Shown here: piece after piece, positions 11,273 through 20,954 of the stretch
Layout of the letters: every line of letters begins with the position of its first letter
Position numbering within the stretch: position 1 is the stretch's first letter
NCBI GenBank assembly: GCA_021186555.1
Contig: JAJKFL010000427.1
Location: 16,048,005-16,112,004, forward strand
From: Reticulitermes speratus
Taxonomy: Eukaryota > Arthropoda > Insecta > Blattodea > Rhinotermitidae
Length of the DNA stretch: 64,000 bases
Direction: 5' to 3'
Notes under the pieces: generated by a model
The model's database searches: none
Told to the model about the DNA's origin: nothing
The model's input: only the letters and a program-made list of their open reading frames with translations
Program-made: the position numbers and the translations under genes

Positions 11273-13509
11273 AGCAAGAGATGCAGTGTGTCATGCAGAC
11301 ACATAGGGCAAGAGATGCAGTGTGTCATGCAGACACATAGGGCAAGAGACGCAGTGTGTCATGCAGACACATAGGACAAGAGATGCAGTGTGTCGTGCAG
11401 ACACATAGGGCAAGAGATGCAGTGTGTCGTGCAGACACATAGGGCAAGAGATGCAGTGTGTCGTGCAGACACATAGGGCAAGAGATGCAGTGTGTCATGC
11501 AGACACATAGGGCAAGAGATGCAGTGTGTCGTGCAGACACATAGGGCAAGAGATGCAGTGTGTCATGCAGACACATAGGACAAGAGATGCAGTGTGTCAT
11601 GCAGAAACATAGGGCAATTGATGCAGTGTGTCGTGCAGACACATAGGGCAAGAGATGCAGTGTGTCATGCAGACACACAGGGCAAGAGATGCAGTGTGTC
11701 GTGCAGACACATAGGGCAAGAGATGCAGCGTGTCGTGCAGACACATAGGGCAAGAGATGCAGTGTGTCGTGCAGACACATAGGGCAAGCGATGCAGTGTG
11801 TCATGCAGACACATAGGGCAAGAGATGCAGTGTGTCGTGCAGACACATAGGGCAAGAGATGCAGTGTGTCATGCAGACACATAGGGCAAGAGATGCAGTG
11901 TGTCATGCAGAAACATAGGGCAATTGATGCAGTGTGTCGTGCAGACACATAGGGCAAGAGATGCAGTGTGTCATGCAGACACATAGGGCAAGAGATGCAG
12001 TGGGCGTGCAGACACATAGGGCAAGAGATGCAGTGTGGTCGTGCAGACACATAGGGCAAGAGATGCAGTGTGTCGTGCAGACACATAGGGCAAGAGATGC
12101 AGTGTGTCGTGCAGACACATAGGGCAAGAGATGCAGTTTGTCATGCAGAACATAGGGCAATGATGCAGTGTGTCGTGCAGACACATAGGGCCAGAGATGC
12201 AGTGTGTCGTGCAGACACATAGGGCAAGAGATGCAGTGTGTCATGCAGACACATAGGGCAAGAGATGCAGTGTGTCGTGCAGACACATAGGGCAATTGAT
12301 GCAGTGTGTCGTGCAGACACACAGGGCAATGATGCAGTGTGTCGTGCAGACACATAGGGCAAGAGATGCAGTGTGTCGTGCAGACACATAGGGCAAGAGA
12401 TGCAGTGTGTCGTGCAGACACATAGGGCAAGAGATGCAGTGTGTCATGCAGACACATAGGGCAAGAGATGCAGTGTGTCGAGCAGACACATAGGGCAAGA
12501 GATGCAGTGTGTCGAGCAGACACATAGGGCAAGAGATGCAGTGTGTCGTGCAGACACATAGGGCAAGAGATGCAGTGTGTCGTGCAGACACATAGGGCAA
12601 GAGATGCAGTGTGTCATGCAGACACATAGGGCAAGAGATGAGTGTGTCGTGCAGACACATAGGGCAATGATGCAGTGTGTCGTGCAACACATAGGGCAAG
12701 AGATGCAGTGTGTCATGCAGACACATAGGGCAAGAGATGTAGTGGGTCGTGCAGACACATAGGGCAATTGATGCAGTGTGTCGTGCAGACACATAGGGCA
12801 AGAGATGCAGTGTGTCATGCAGACACATAGGGCAAGAGATGCAGTGTGTCATGCAGACACATAGGGCAATGATGCAGTGTGTCGTGCAGACACATAGGGC
12901 CAGAGATGCAGTGTGTCATGCAGACACATAGGGCAAGAGATGCAGTGGGCCGTGCAGACACATAGGGCAAGAGACGCAGTGGGTCGTGCAGACACATAGG
13001 GCAAGAGATGCAGTGTGTCATGCAGACACATAGGGCAAGAGATGCAGTGTGTCATGCAGACACATAGGGCAAGAGATGCAGTGTGTCATGCAGACACATA
13101 GGGCAAGAGATGCAGTGTGTCATGCAGACACATAGGGCAAGAGATGCAGTGTGTCGTGCAGACACATAGGGCAAGGGATGCAGTGTGTCATGCAGACACA
13201 TAGGACAAGAGGTGCAGTGTGTCATGCAGACACATAGGGCAAGAGATGCAGTGTGTCGTGCAGACACATAGGGCAAGGGATGCAGTGTGTCATGCAGACA
13301 CATAGGACAAGAGGTGCAGTGTGTCATGCAGACACATAGGACAAGAGGTGCAGTGTGTCATGCAGACACATAGGGCAAGAGGTGCAGTGTGTCATGCAGA
13401 CACATAGGACAAGAGGTGCAGTGTGTCATGCAGACACATAGGACAAGAGGTGCAGTGTGTCATGCAGACACATAGGACAAGAGGTGCAGTGTGTCATGCA
13501 GACACATAA
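11273..13509. repeat. 34-bp minisatellite array 1, about 66 copies
   Basis: Monomer GCAGACACATAGGGCAAGAG plus ATGCAGTGTGTCGT. Common variants are TGTCATGCAG/TGTCGTGCAG, GGCAATTGATGCAG and single-base deletions. A GGACAAGAGGTGCAG variant is concentrated at the right end (13195-13500). The period is not a multiple of 3, so peptides repeat every 34 residues, and frames up to 253 codons on the minus strand are artefacts. Each monomer has an inverted repeat TGTGTC, loop GTGCA, GACACA. Confidence 0.97.
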
Positions 13510-13776
13510 TTCAGCTGCTGCTACCTAATGACAGACTGTGGGGGGCGCAGTAATTGTGTCTCATTCTGAGCTTTATTCACTCATTTTAATGGCGCATAAG
13601 TTTATAGTGAGTTTAAATTGTCTAACAGCCCATCAGTTTGAATATCACTGCTGTGTTATGCTTGTCACATTAAACTTCTTTAACATAAAAGCTTTATGTA
13701 TGTATGTTTTGAGCGGGTTACTGTAGCAAAGAATTTTCGAGCGTTAAACGACTACACGGTATTTAGCGATAATGCA
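13510..13776. other. Array-1-specific spacer, nothing recognised
   Basis: Not shared with array 2. No gene or repeat seen. Confidence 0.4.
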
Positions 13777-13800
13777 GTCACACACAACACCACAATACAA

Positions 13801-13845
13801 TCAGGCGACAAGTTTCGGCTTATTCCAAGCCATCATCAGGCCTTA
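13801..13845 (-). ncRNA. Hammerhead-ribozyme-like motif, type I (candidate)
   Basis: Minus strand in order: stem I strand AGGC; core CTGATGA; extra T; stem II GGCTT, loop GGAAT, AAGCC; GAAAC; loop TT; GTC; then GCCT closing stem I (4 bp). All conserved core positions are present. Predicted scission follows the C of GTC, between 13807 and 13806. Stem III would be only 2 bp (AC with GT), as reported for Penelope-type hammerheads. Activity untested. Confidence 0.6.
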
Positions 13846-13860
13846 ACGTTTAAAAAGAGA

Positions 13861-13905
13861 TCAGGCCTGATGATGGAATGGAACAAGCCGAAACTTGTCG
13901 CCTGA
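13861..13905 (+). ncRNA. Hammerhead-ribozyme-like motif, type I (candidate)
   Basis: Plus strand in order: TCAGGC; CTGATGA; T; stem II region from GG to CC; GAAAC; TT; GTC; GCCTGA. Stem I is a perfect 6 bp (TCAGGC with GCCTGA). Stem II is weaker than in the mate copy because the arm has mutated (GGAAT where the mate has GGCTT). Predicted scission follows C13899. Confidence 0.55.
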
Positions 13906-13929
13906 TTGTATTGCGGTGTTGTGTGTGAC

Positions 13930-14419
13930 TGTACTATTACGATGTACATATTCATTAATAACACAACGGGGATGAATCACCTTAAGATAGATTACACGGT
14001 GTCATGTCCAGAAGTTCACAATTCAAATGTTCACTCTGTAAAAGCCTCACATCATGTAACAACTATTCTGACAATATGGCGCGTCGCGATGAACAAACAG
14101 CCTTTCGTTTTCCTACACAGTAATGCTGCTGTGATGTAAGTGTGTACAGTATTTAAGAGTAGTGTCCATTAATTTTCTCCCTGCGCTGCACAAGTGTGTA
14201 GCATCGAATTTGATGACGAGCGAGGACGGTGGAAATACAGACCGTCCCACTAATCGTGTCCCCGAGCCTAGGGATATACGAACACATTTACCGAAGGCAA
14301 GTATGCCGAGACATCCCTCTGCTTATCAGCGCTGGAACGTGAGACGGGAGTCTAGTAATGTGTTGTGTCTCGTACATAGCAGGAGGACAATGGGCGTGAG
14401 AAATGTTGTCTGTTGGAAG
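13930..14419. other. Array-1-specific spacer, nothing recognised
   Basis: Short open frames only. Absent from the array-2 module. Confidence 0.4.
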
Positions 14420-15095
14420 GAGAGTTTTTAGTGGTCTTATCCCAACATGTGCCTGGAGACATTGCAGTTTTTCTTGCGATCGGTAATGGCTGACATGATT
14501 TCATTGCAATGTACGGTCACGAAAACTCCAATTATGTAGCGATTTAGGGACACTGCGACATACCTCAATCAGGGTGTTCGGTCTCTTGGCATAATTTGAT
14601 GCAGGTACCTCCACAATACGAAACAAAATTGTTAATTACACAACCATAACGTTACGCTGTTTTATATGTGGATTTGGCCCGCAAAAAAATGAGAATACGG
14701 CAAGTGTTTACTGTTATTTTGATGAACACTGGTGTCGCACTGCCGCCATAAAATTTATTCAGCATATACTGTGTCAGGTACTGTGTTTGTGTTACTACCG
14801 CGTTTCAGCGATGGTTTCAAATTACTGTGGAGCCTCGCTCAGTGTTTTAAGCAAGATTTTATGAATTGCCCGTGAAGCAAAAAGACTTTGTGTAGATGTG
14901 TGTGGAGGCTTAGCTAATAATAGCTCATAATAGCTTTTCCTGATAACATATCGCAAAATAATGTATAAACTACTCTCATAAGTCTCATTAAAAATACGTA
15001 CATCTTTCGTAATAGCGAACCCTTTCTTTTCTCTTACTAATTGCGCCACGTAAATGTGACTTCAAATTCGTATATTGAAGAAAGTGATGGACACA
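14420..15095. repeat. Right flank of array 1, duplicated at 50641-51400
   Basis: Long near-identical runs with the second copy, e.g. GGTAATGGCTGACATGATTT, GAACACTGGTGTCGCACTGC and TCAAATTACTGTGGAGCCTC. Differences are point changes and a short GT stretch here (TGTGTAGATGTGTGTG) that is a long (GT)n in copy 2. No coding signature. Confidence 0.9.
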
Positions 15096-15338
15096 ATAAG
15101 CAAACACTCAGCAGCGGTAGGTATATTTACCACCTCCTGTAACGTGAAGGTGGGCCTGTCCTGTACCTATTCAAAGAGTGCATTTATGTGTTTCACACAG
15201 GTAACTAAGTTCAATGCAGAATCAAATGAAACTTTTGTGATGTGCAGTTTTTTCTCGTAAGAAGTACCCACTCATATTATATTTCATTTGTATGAAGAGA
15301 CAACTGCCAGTATTCATATTTGGTACCTACAAAGCAGA
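15096..15338. other. Intergenic, nothing recognised
   Basis: No repeat or gene match supported. Confidence 0.4.
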
Positions 15339-15340
15339 TA

Positions 15341-15525
15341 CAGTTGAACTCGGTTATAACGCCATGAAAGCGACTGAATATTTTGTGTCGTTATAAACGA
15401 GTGTTCTTATAACCGAGGAATATAATGTTATGGTTTACAGCGAGGAATTAATTGGTAGCACAGAATACCTTACGTTATGAACGAGGTGTCGCATAAACCG
15501 ATGTCGTTATAACCGGGTTCGACTG
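15341..15525. mobile_element. Non-autonomous Tc1/mariner-superfamily (pogo-like) MITE
   Basis: Terminal inverted repeats of about 20 bp: CAGTTGAACTCGGTTATAAC at the left and the complement of GTTATAACCGGGTTCGACTG at the right. TA dinucleotides flank both ends (15339-15340, 15526-15527). At 185 bp it has no transposase and depends on a partner in trans. Superfamily is assigned from the TA target site and TIR style only. Confidence 0.7.
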
Positions 15526-15808
15526 TATTTCCTTACCGAATTTCATTAGCAAAGCATTATTAGTTATAAATGGAAATAACACCACATGTTTTTATAGAAC
15601 TATAAGTTCCGTGACAATCATGAGAAGTTGTTTCCATTTGGAACACGCAAAGGCACTTATTACATGGTACAAACTGACGTAGAGGTGAGGGTTTTTATTT
15701 AACGACTCTCTGAGTCGCTACGATTATACAGCGTCGGTGGTAGAGGAGTGAAAAATGTGAATATGGAGCATTGGTGGGCTGATAGTGACACGAGAAAACG
15801 GAACTACT

Positions 15809-15820
15809 GGGGGGGGGGGG
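15809..15820 (+). repeat. Poly(G) tract, 12 G
   Basis: Adjacent to a SINE-C fragment. It may have grown from that family's short C run (TTTTTCCCC on the opposite strand). Confidence 0.9.
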
Positions 15821-15870
15821 AATCTGTTTCGGTGCCACTTTGTCTACCACAAATCCCACACGACTGGGGC
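15821..15870 (-). mobile_element. SINE-C fragment
   Basis: The minus strand reads GGGATTTGTGGTAGACAAAG and TGGCACCG, matching the SINE-C body at about 41388-41410. Head and tail are missing. Confidence 0.55.
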
Positions 15871-15900
15871 ACCATCTGGATTATGAAGTAATGAGTGCTA

Positions 15901-15965
15901 ATCCTCAGGCAAAACTGAGTTTTGCCTGAGGATGGGGACGGAGCTAGTCCCCGAAACGTTGTATT
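15901..15965 (+). ncRNA. Hammerhead-like motif (CTGAGGA subfamily) on a truncated fold-back
   Basis: A 15-bp inverted repeat (15901-15915 with 15919-15933, loop TGA) has its right arm running into the motif: TTGC; CTGAGGA; T; stem II GGGGAC, loop GGAGCTA, GTCCCC; GAAAC; GTT; GTA. Stem II is 6 perfect pairs, stem I about 3 pairs with a wobble. Predicted scission follows T15960. GAAAC runs directly into GTT, leaving no loop for stem III, so action may need two molecules or copies. The left arm looks like the remainder of a mirrored copy. Confidence 0.5.
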
Positions 15966-16112
15966 CAAACTAGTTGACGCGGCTGTGCGCCCGAGAAGAC
16001 TATATTGAATCATGTCGCCGCGAAAGTTTTAAAACTTTAATATATTAAAGTGTTTTTTAAAGATTATGCTGTATTAATCGTTCAGTTAATTAGCTCAGAT
16101 GCATGATACTAA

Positions 16113-16440
16113 ATGACAACACATAAGCTAACTCACATTTTTAAGTGGACATTGCTAAATATCCTACATACAATAAAAAGAAGAAAGGCTAACTGGATTG
16201 GTCACATCTTGCGTAGAAACTGCCTTCTGAAACACGTGACTGAAGGACAGTTAGAAGGAAGGATAGAAATGACGGGAAGACGAGGGAGAAGACGTAAACA
16301 GCTACTGGATGACCTTAAGGAAAAGAGAAGATACTGGAAATTGAAAGAGGAAGCACTAGATCGCACCCTGTGGAGAACTCGCTTTGGAAGAGGCTACGGA
16401 CCTGTCTAAGACAGACTACAGAATGAATGAATGAATGAAT
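16113..16440 (+). mobile_element. LINE-2-type 3' coding tail, intact frame
   Basis: A 98-codon open frame contains RRKANWIGHILRRNCLLKHV and then a basic GRRGRRRKQLLDDLKEKR block, ending RFGRGYGPV and a stop. This is the C-terminal tail of a widespread insect non-LTR retrotransposon, after the reverse transcriptase domain. There are no stops or frameshifts, suggesting a younger copy than the LINE-1 fragments. It ends in an (AATG)n run at about 16421-16440. A damaged relative lies at 51480-51705. Confidence 0.72.
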
Positions 16441-17130
16441 TGTTAAACGCTACAAATGAAAAAGAAAATTTCCACAGTCTTCCAGGGAAAACAGTGAACT
16501 GGAAATTATAAAAACCAATCACTACTGACATTCAAAATCAGATGTACTACTTAATAAATTGCAGTTACAAAAACACTCCGCAGGTTATAGTGTAGGCTAA
16601 GGCACTTTGAACCTTCATTCTGGCGCTTGAATAAGTAGGTCAATTAAATAAATTTTAAAGACTTACATTAATGTGAAATGAAAATAATGAGTCATAATGC
16701 TATAATTTTGTTTGAGGAGAATCTTGAGATGCTGGAGTTGGGGATGAGTGGAATATGTGAAAAATAGAGATTTTTGCAAATAGTGACCCGGAATGATACT
16801 CTGCTGTGACAAATCAGATGCAGATCCACATGACATACTAGAAGAAGAATCCTTGAATAAAACACCATACCTTCGGCACTAAATGGTGAAAATAGAAGAA
16901 AAAATGTTCAGGGCAGGAAAATATGAAGAACAAAGCACATACGGCGCCTCAGGATACAGCAGGAAGAAAGGAAAAAGCGTCAAGACAACAGCTTGGAGAT
17001 CTATATTAGCAGCTAAAATGCAGTCAAAGAGAAACAGGAACGTCGCAAAAGTTACGAAACGGCTTCAGGCAAGGACATTGATGGAAAAAGCGTAAGACTG
17101 ACCTGCAATAACGTGCGACAGAAAATTCGT
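16441..17130. other. Intergenic; basic open frame of unknown meaning
   Basis: The plus frame 16883-17095 (70 codons) is Lys/Arg rich, but so is any A-rich frame, and I recognise no domain. Nothing else supported. Confidence 0.35.
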
Positions 17131-17747
17131 AAGTTACTGGAGCACAGGTGGTGATGTTGACAGGCAGACGCAAGTTACTGGAGCACAGGTGGTGATGTTG
17201 ACAGGCAGACGTAAGTTACTGGAGCACAGGTGGTGATGTTGACAGGCAGACGAAGTTACTGGAGCACAGGTGGTGATGTTGACAGGCAGACGAAGTTACT
17301 GGAGCACAGGTGGTGATGTTGACAGGCAGACGCAAGTTTTTGAGCACATGGTGGTGATTTGAAGAAGGAGTAAGTTTACTGGACAGGTGGGTTAGATGTT
17401 GAAGGTTCCAGACCAAGTACTCGGCATGAAGGTGGTGATGTTGACAGGCAGACGCAAGTTACTGGAGCACAGGTGGTGATGTTGACAGGCAGACGTAAGT
17501 TACTGGAGCACAGGTGGTGATGTTGACAGGCAGACGTAAGTTACTGGAGCACAGGTGGTGATGTTGACAGGCAGACGTAAGTTACTGGAGCACAGGTGGT
17601 GATGTTGACAGGCAGACGCAAGTTACTGGAGCACAGGTGGTGATGTTGACAGGCAGACGCAAGTTACTGGAGCACAGGTGGTGAAGTTGACAGGCAGACG
17701 CAAGTTACTGGAGCACAGGTGGTGATGTTGACAGGCAGACGCAAGTT
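17131..17747. repeat. 41-bp minisatellite, about 15 copies with a corrupted centre
   Basis: Monomer GTTACTGGAGCACAGGTGGT plus GATGTTGACAGGCAGACGCA A. Copies either side are nearly identical, but about 17330-17428 is strongly altered by substitutions and indels (e.g. TTTTTGAGCACATGGTGGTG) before the regular monomer resumes. A short-indel-rich island in a homogeneous array suggests sequencing or assembly error, or a local mutational event. Confidence 0.93.
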
Positions 17748-17782
17748 TTACCACAGTATGTGGTGCCAATTACACCGAAGTA

Positions 17783-18073
17783 AAGGTAAGGGTAAAGCAA
17801 TCCCTGTACAGGCCTGGACAGGCCCTGAGGGTTCCAGGAGGTTGAGGCTTCCAGATTTCAAGACAATCGGCACATGAAGTGGTAAGGTTGTCAGCCCTAC
17901 CCTACGCACCGGCCGCCTTTACCCCCAGGAAATATTCCTGGTACTCATTATTCTGTTAGAGGCTGAGTCGACCCCAGGACCATAGTGCGACCGAAAGGAT
18001 TATGTCAATGAAAAATTCCAGTGACACCATTGGGGATCGAACCCGCGACCTTCCAGCTTTTAGCGCAGTGAAT
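17783..18073 (-). mobile_element. SINE-B copy
   Basis: Minus-strand copy with B box GGTTCGATCCC, the GTCGACTCAGCCTCTAACAG block and the TTTACCCTTACCTTTAC tail. The extreme tRNA-like 5' end is altered: AATTGTACCC follows GCAGTG where GCCTCAACC is expected. It abuts the 41-bp array. Confidence 0.8.
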
Positions 18074-18752
18074 TGTACCCAAGTACCACAGAAATTTTCC
18101 AGCAAGCAACGGATGTCTCAGCTGTGGTAATTACTTTGGATTATAATACAGAAATGCATTGATGTGTAGTCATTTGTTTATGAATACTCCGGACATCAGT
18201 AGTAAGGCAGTTTTCACAGCAACCAGAAAAAGAAGAATGCAGAAGGCGTTGTTGAAACAGATAGTCGAAGCAGACAGTGCATTTGTGGCAGAGTATTAGA
18301 TGAAGATGTGGAACGCGGCGTACAAGAGCACTTTCATAGTCTAAATATTGCAAGTATGTAGCGCATGTAGAGGGGTGGTGTGCAGCAGATAGATAGGACG
18401 TGGCGCTCTCAATTTGACAATATGTTTTAAACCCAAGATAGACCAGTATGCTCTTGGAAGTCTGTCAAGAATTAAGCCCCTCCCCCTGAAAAAAAAATAA
18501 AGAAAGAAAAAAAAGTAGTTGAGAATGAAGCGTACCAGAAGCATGTGAAAGAGAAGAAAGAGATGTCACATTATCAAAAGAAGATGAGAAAAGTTGTACA
18601 TGGTGTTTTGAATTGCAGCCAGCGCCTTCTGCGCGATGTGGTGACATCAGTCATACTGCAGACGGAGACGGCTTCCCACAGTTATACACTCTAGCTAAAA
18701 AGCCGGATACACTTATATTTGGAATAAAACAATAGCTAAAACAGGTAAACAG
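18074..18752. other. Intergenic, no gene recognised
   Basis: An A-rich run at about 18488-18515. No supported feature. Confidence 0.4.
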
Positions 18753-18767
18753 CCATAAATGTATGTA

Positions 18768-19072
18768 AAAAGGTACAGCTATCCCATTACAGGCCTGGAC
18801 AGGCCCTTAGGTTCCAGGAGGTTGAGGCTCCCAGATTTCTAGACAACCGGCACATGATGGTGGTAAGGTTGTTAGCCCAACGCACCGGCCGCCTTTGCCC
18901 CCAGGAAATATTCCTGGTACTCATTTCTGTTAGAGGCTGAGTCGACCCCAGGGCCATAGTGCGACCGAAAGGATTATGCCAATGAAAAATTCCAATTACA
19001 CCATCGGGAATCGAACCCGCGACCTTCCGGATTGTAGTGCAGTGCCTCAACCAACTGCGCCACCACGTGCCC
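18768..19072 (-). mobile_element. SINE-B copy, full length with 15-bp TSD
   Basis: Head on the minus strand GGGCACGTGGTGGCGCAGTT; B box GGTTCGATTCC; complete body. Target duplication CCATAAATGTATGTA at 18753-18767 and 19073-19087 is perfect, so the insertion is fairly recent and typical of target-primed reverse transcription. Confidence 0.9.
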
Positions 19073-19343
19073 CCATAAATGTATGTACGTGGGGTAAAAA
19101 ATTGCATCTGTGTATGACTCGTGTGCGATTCCACTAATATTGTAAAAACATAAATGCCATCTGAGTACACCTGTATAGTTGTTAACAGCACCCCAACGTG
19201 TTCTGGTCATTCAGGACCATCGTCAGAGAATATCCTTACAGAATTTTGAAATTTCTTACTCCGTGCAATTTAATCAACTTGTTTTCTTTTACCAAACCAA
19301 CTCAATGCACATACAACATACACAATAGTATAGGACTTTTATC

Positions 19344-19385
19344 AGTCCAACATGTTTCGGCACTACTGTGCCATCTTCAGGGAGT
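19344..19385 (-). ncRNA. Hammerhead-ribozyme-like motif, type I (candidate)
   Basis: Minus strand: ACTCC; CTGAAGA; T; GGCAC, loop AGTA, GTGCC; GAAAC; AT; GTT; GGACT. Core intact. Stem I has one mismatch relative to the mate copy (GGACT for GGAGT). Confidence 0.55.
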
Positions 19386-19542
19386 TCTTACACCAAGTTT
19401 TAAAACTAATTTCAAAATAGTTACTGCTCAACAAGCAAGGTAGTTTAAAACTATAAGAACACCAAGCAGAAACTATTTAAAACTAACGCAGCTACATGGT
19501 TCAATAAGATGTGCAGCTAGTTTTGAACATTTTGTATAAGAA

Positions 19543-19584
19543 CTCCCTGAAGATGGCACAGTAGTGCCGAAACATGTTGGAGTG
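19543..19584 (+). ncRNA. Hammerhead-ribozyme-like motif, type I, best copy
   Basis: Plus strand: stem I ACTCC at 19543-19547; core CTGAAGA at 19548-19554; extra T at 19555; stem II GGCAC, loop AGTA, GTGCC (5 perfect pairs); GAAAC at 19570-19574; AT; GTT at 19577-19579; GGAGT at 19580-19584 closing stem I with 5 perfect pairs. Predicted scission follows T19579. H17 is U, allowed by the NUH rule though usually slower than C. Departures from a textbook hammerhead are the extra T and the 2-bp stem III. Confidence 0.65.
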
Positions 19585-19644
19585 ATAAAATACTATACTA
19601 GTGTGTATCTTGTATGTGCATTTAATTGGTTAAATAAAAGAAAA

Positions 19645-20721
19645 TAAATCCTTACACAAGTTTCAGTGAAACAATTAAAGTCTGCAGTAATCTATTAACC
19701 ACTGGTATGTATTTTGTATGTCTGATGTTAAAACGATCAAAAATATATTATTTACATGCGTTTCCTATTTTGATTTTGTTTCTGTGACTAATATAAATCT
19801 ATATTCACAGTGACTTGAAGTTTGACTAGTACATAGATGTGTTTAAAATACCTTGTTTTATGTCATGGTACATATGGAGTATCCTTGCCCTTCACCTTCA
19901 GTGTTGAAGCATGTAATGCAGTGTATGTAATATAATGTATTAATGTATGTGATGCAGTGTGTACAGAGTGTCGTCCAAGAAGACTTCTTCTAGGACTTCT
20001 TTATCCTTGAATAGGTTGTTCCGAAACGTCTATAACTACCAATCTACATTGTGTAACGTCCCAGAAGAACGAATATCTAATTTACACTGCGGCAGAAGCC
20101 TGAAATAACGCATAACAAAGAGCTAAATAAAAAGACTGCGTCTCTGTTAAGAAGATGTTATTAGACTTGACCTAGCAGAGGATGTTTCAGGTATTTTTGG
20201 CAAAACTGTCGGCCAGAGGTTCCAGGAGTAGTCCTGCTATTACTTTTTCGGCGCAAAAGAAGTTCCAGACGAACCCGACAAATTCATAACCCAGCAACGT
20301 GCCACATTTTATGTGCCCACGACCATTGGTTAATATTTGAACAGTTGTCCTCATGGAATAATCACGGTCGCCAGCTATGCCGGAATATGTTCATAGCCTG
20401 TTCCTAAACACAGTGCCTACTTTGGTATTCTGTTTGTTCTCATTCATATATAAGACGTAGGTGATGTAGCTAATTCCTTTAGTAGCCTTCAGTTTCGGTC
20501 ATAATATTTGAACAGTTTAATTTTTCTTCATGTCTGTGCGTCAACGGTTGTCTTGAATCGTAATATTCAGAAGGGATATTACGAAACTCATCTGTGTTGC
20601 GTGCTGTTCTCAAGCCTCACAAACAAGCTGAAGTTTCTTTTGCTCAGTGTTACGGTATTCGTGTTTTGCTGCGATGTTACTTTATTCCTGCGTGATGTCA
20701 GGCTTCGGCCGCGATGTTGAT
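19645..20721. other. Intergenic, no gene recognised
   Basis: AT-rich DNA. Near 20655-20700 the words TTTTGCTGCGATGTTAC and TTTATTCCTG resemble the 53-bp monomer that forms the array after 20955, so a seed of the array exists left of the fold-back element. Confidence 0.45.
20003..20033 (+). ncRNA. Degenerate hammerhead-like motif
   Basis: The second half is preserved (GGTTGTTCC, GAAACGTC, TATA), but the first half reads CTTGAATAGG instead of CTGAAGATGG. A relic of the GAAACGTC subfamily also seen at 20854-20901. Confidence 0.35.
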
Positions 20722-20953
20722 GAGATCTGCGCTGTCCTGGGATATTAGGCAGCGTTGAGCGGTAGTTATGTACCGACGTTTTGGGACAACAACCTATCGG
20801 TCCCATCTTTAAGGGTGAAGAAGTCCAAGAAGAAGCAGAAGAAGAAGAAAACTTCTTGACCCTTGAAGGTGGGACCGATAGGTTGTCCCGAAACGTCGGT
20901 ACACAACTACCACTTAACGCTGTGTAATATCCCAGAAGAACGCAGATCTTACA
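20722..20953. mobile_element. Fold-back element with degenerate ribozyme-like arms, abutting 53-bp array
   Basis: Left arm from AGATCTGCGCTGTCCTGGGA (20723 on) pairs with the right arm ending CCCAGAAGAACGCAGATCT. The spacer is a GAA-rich loop at about 20815-20850. The arms hold outward motifs: minus 20771-20816 (CTTAAAGA, GGGACC, GTCCC, AAAACGTC, GGTA) and plus 20859-20901 (CTTGAAGG, GGGACC, GTCCC, GAAACGTC, GGTA). Both CTGANGA cores are damaged, so neither should cleave. Stem I (ACC with GGT) survives. Confidence 0.7.
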
Positions 20954-20954
20954 T

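Larger units (their letters stand above)
13777..13929. mobile_element. Fold-back element with ribozyme-like motif in each arm
   Basis: 67-bp arms at 13777-13843 and 13863-13929, nearly complementary, with a 19-nt spacer. The outer ends are GTCACACAC and GTGTGTGAC. Each arm carries a hammerhead-like motif reading outward from the centre. No target duplication is evident. It lies inside the array-1 module but is absent from the array-2 module, so it probably inserted after the duplication. Confidence 0.8.
19282..19644. mobile_element. Fold-back element, about 363 bp, ribozyme-like motif in each arm
   Basis: Arms of about 120 bp pair from TTTTCTTTT at the left to AAAAGAAAA at the right, with an AT-rich centre. 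Each arm holds a hammerhead-like motif pointing outward, followed by a conserved tail ending near ATGTGCATTTAATTGGT. That tail recurs by 53160-53250 and 58275-58360. There is no open reading frame of note. Size and organisation match 33213-33568. Confidence 0.8.

Noticed and set aside
11273..13509. CRISPR array (regular 34-bp units)
   Set aside because: No alternation of constant repeat and unique spacers; the whole 34-bp unit repeats head to tail. The context is eukaryotic and no cas-like gene is present.
16883..17095. 70-codon Lys/Arg-rich frame as a DNA-binding protein
   Set aside because: Composition of A-rich DNA explains it; no known motif seen.
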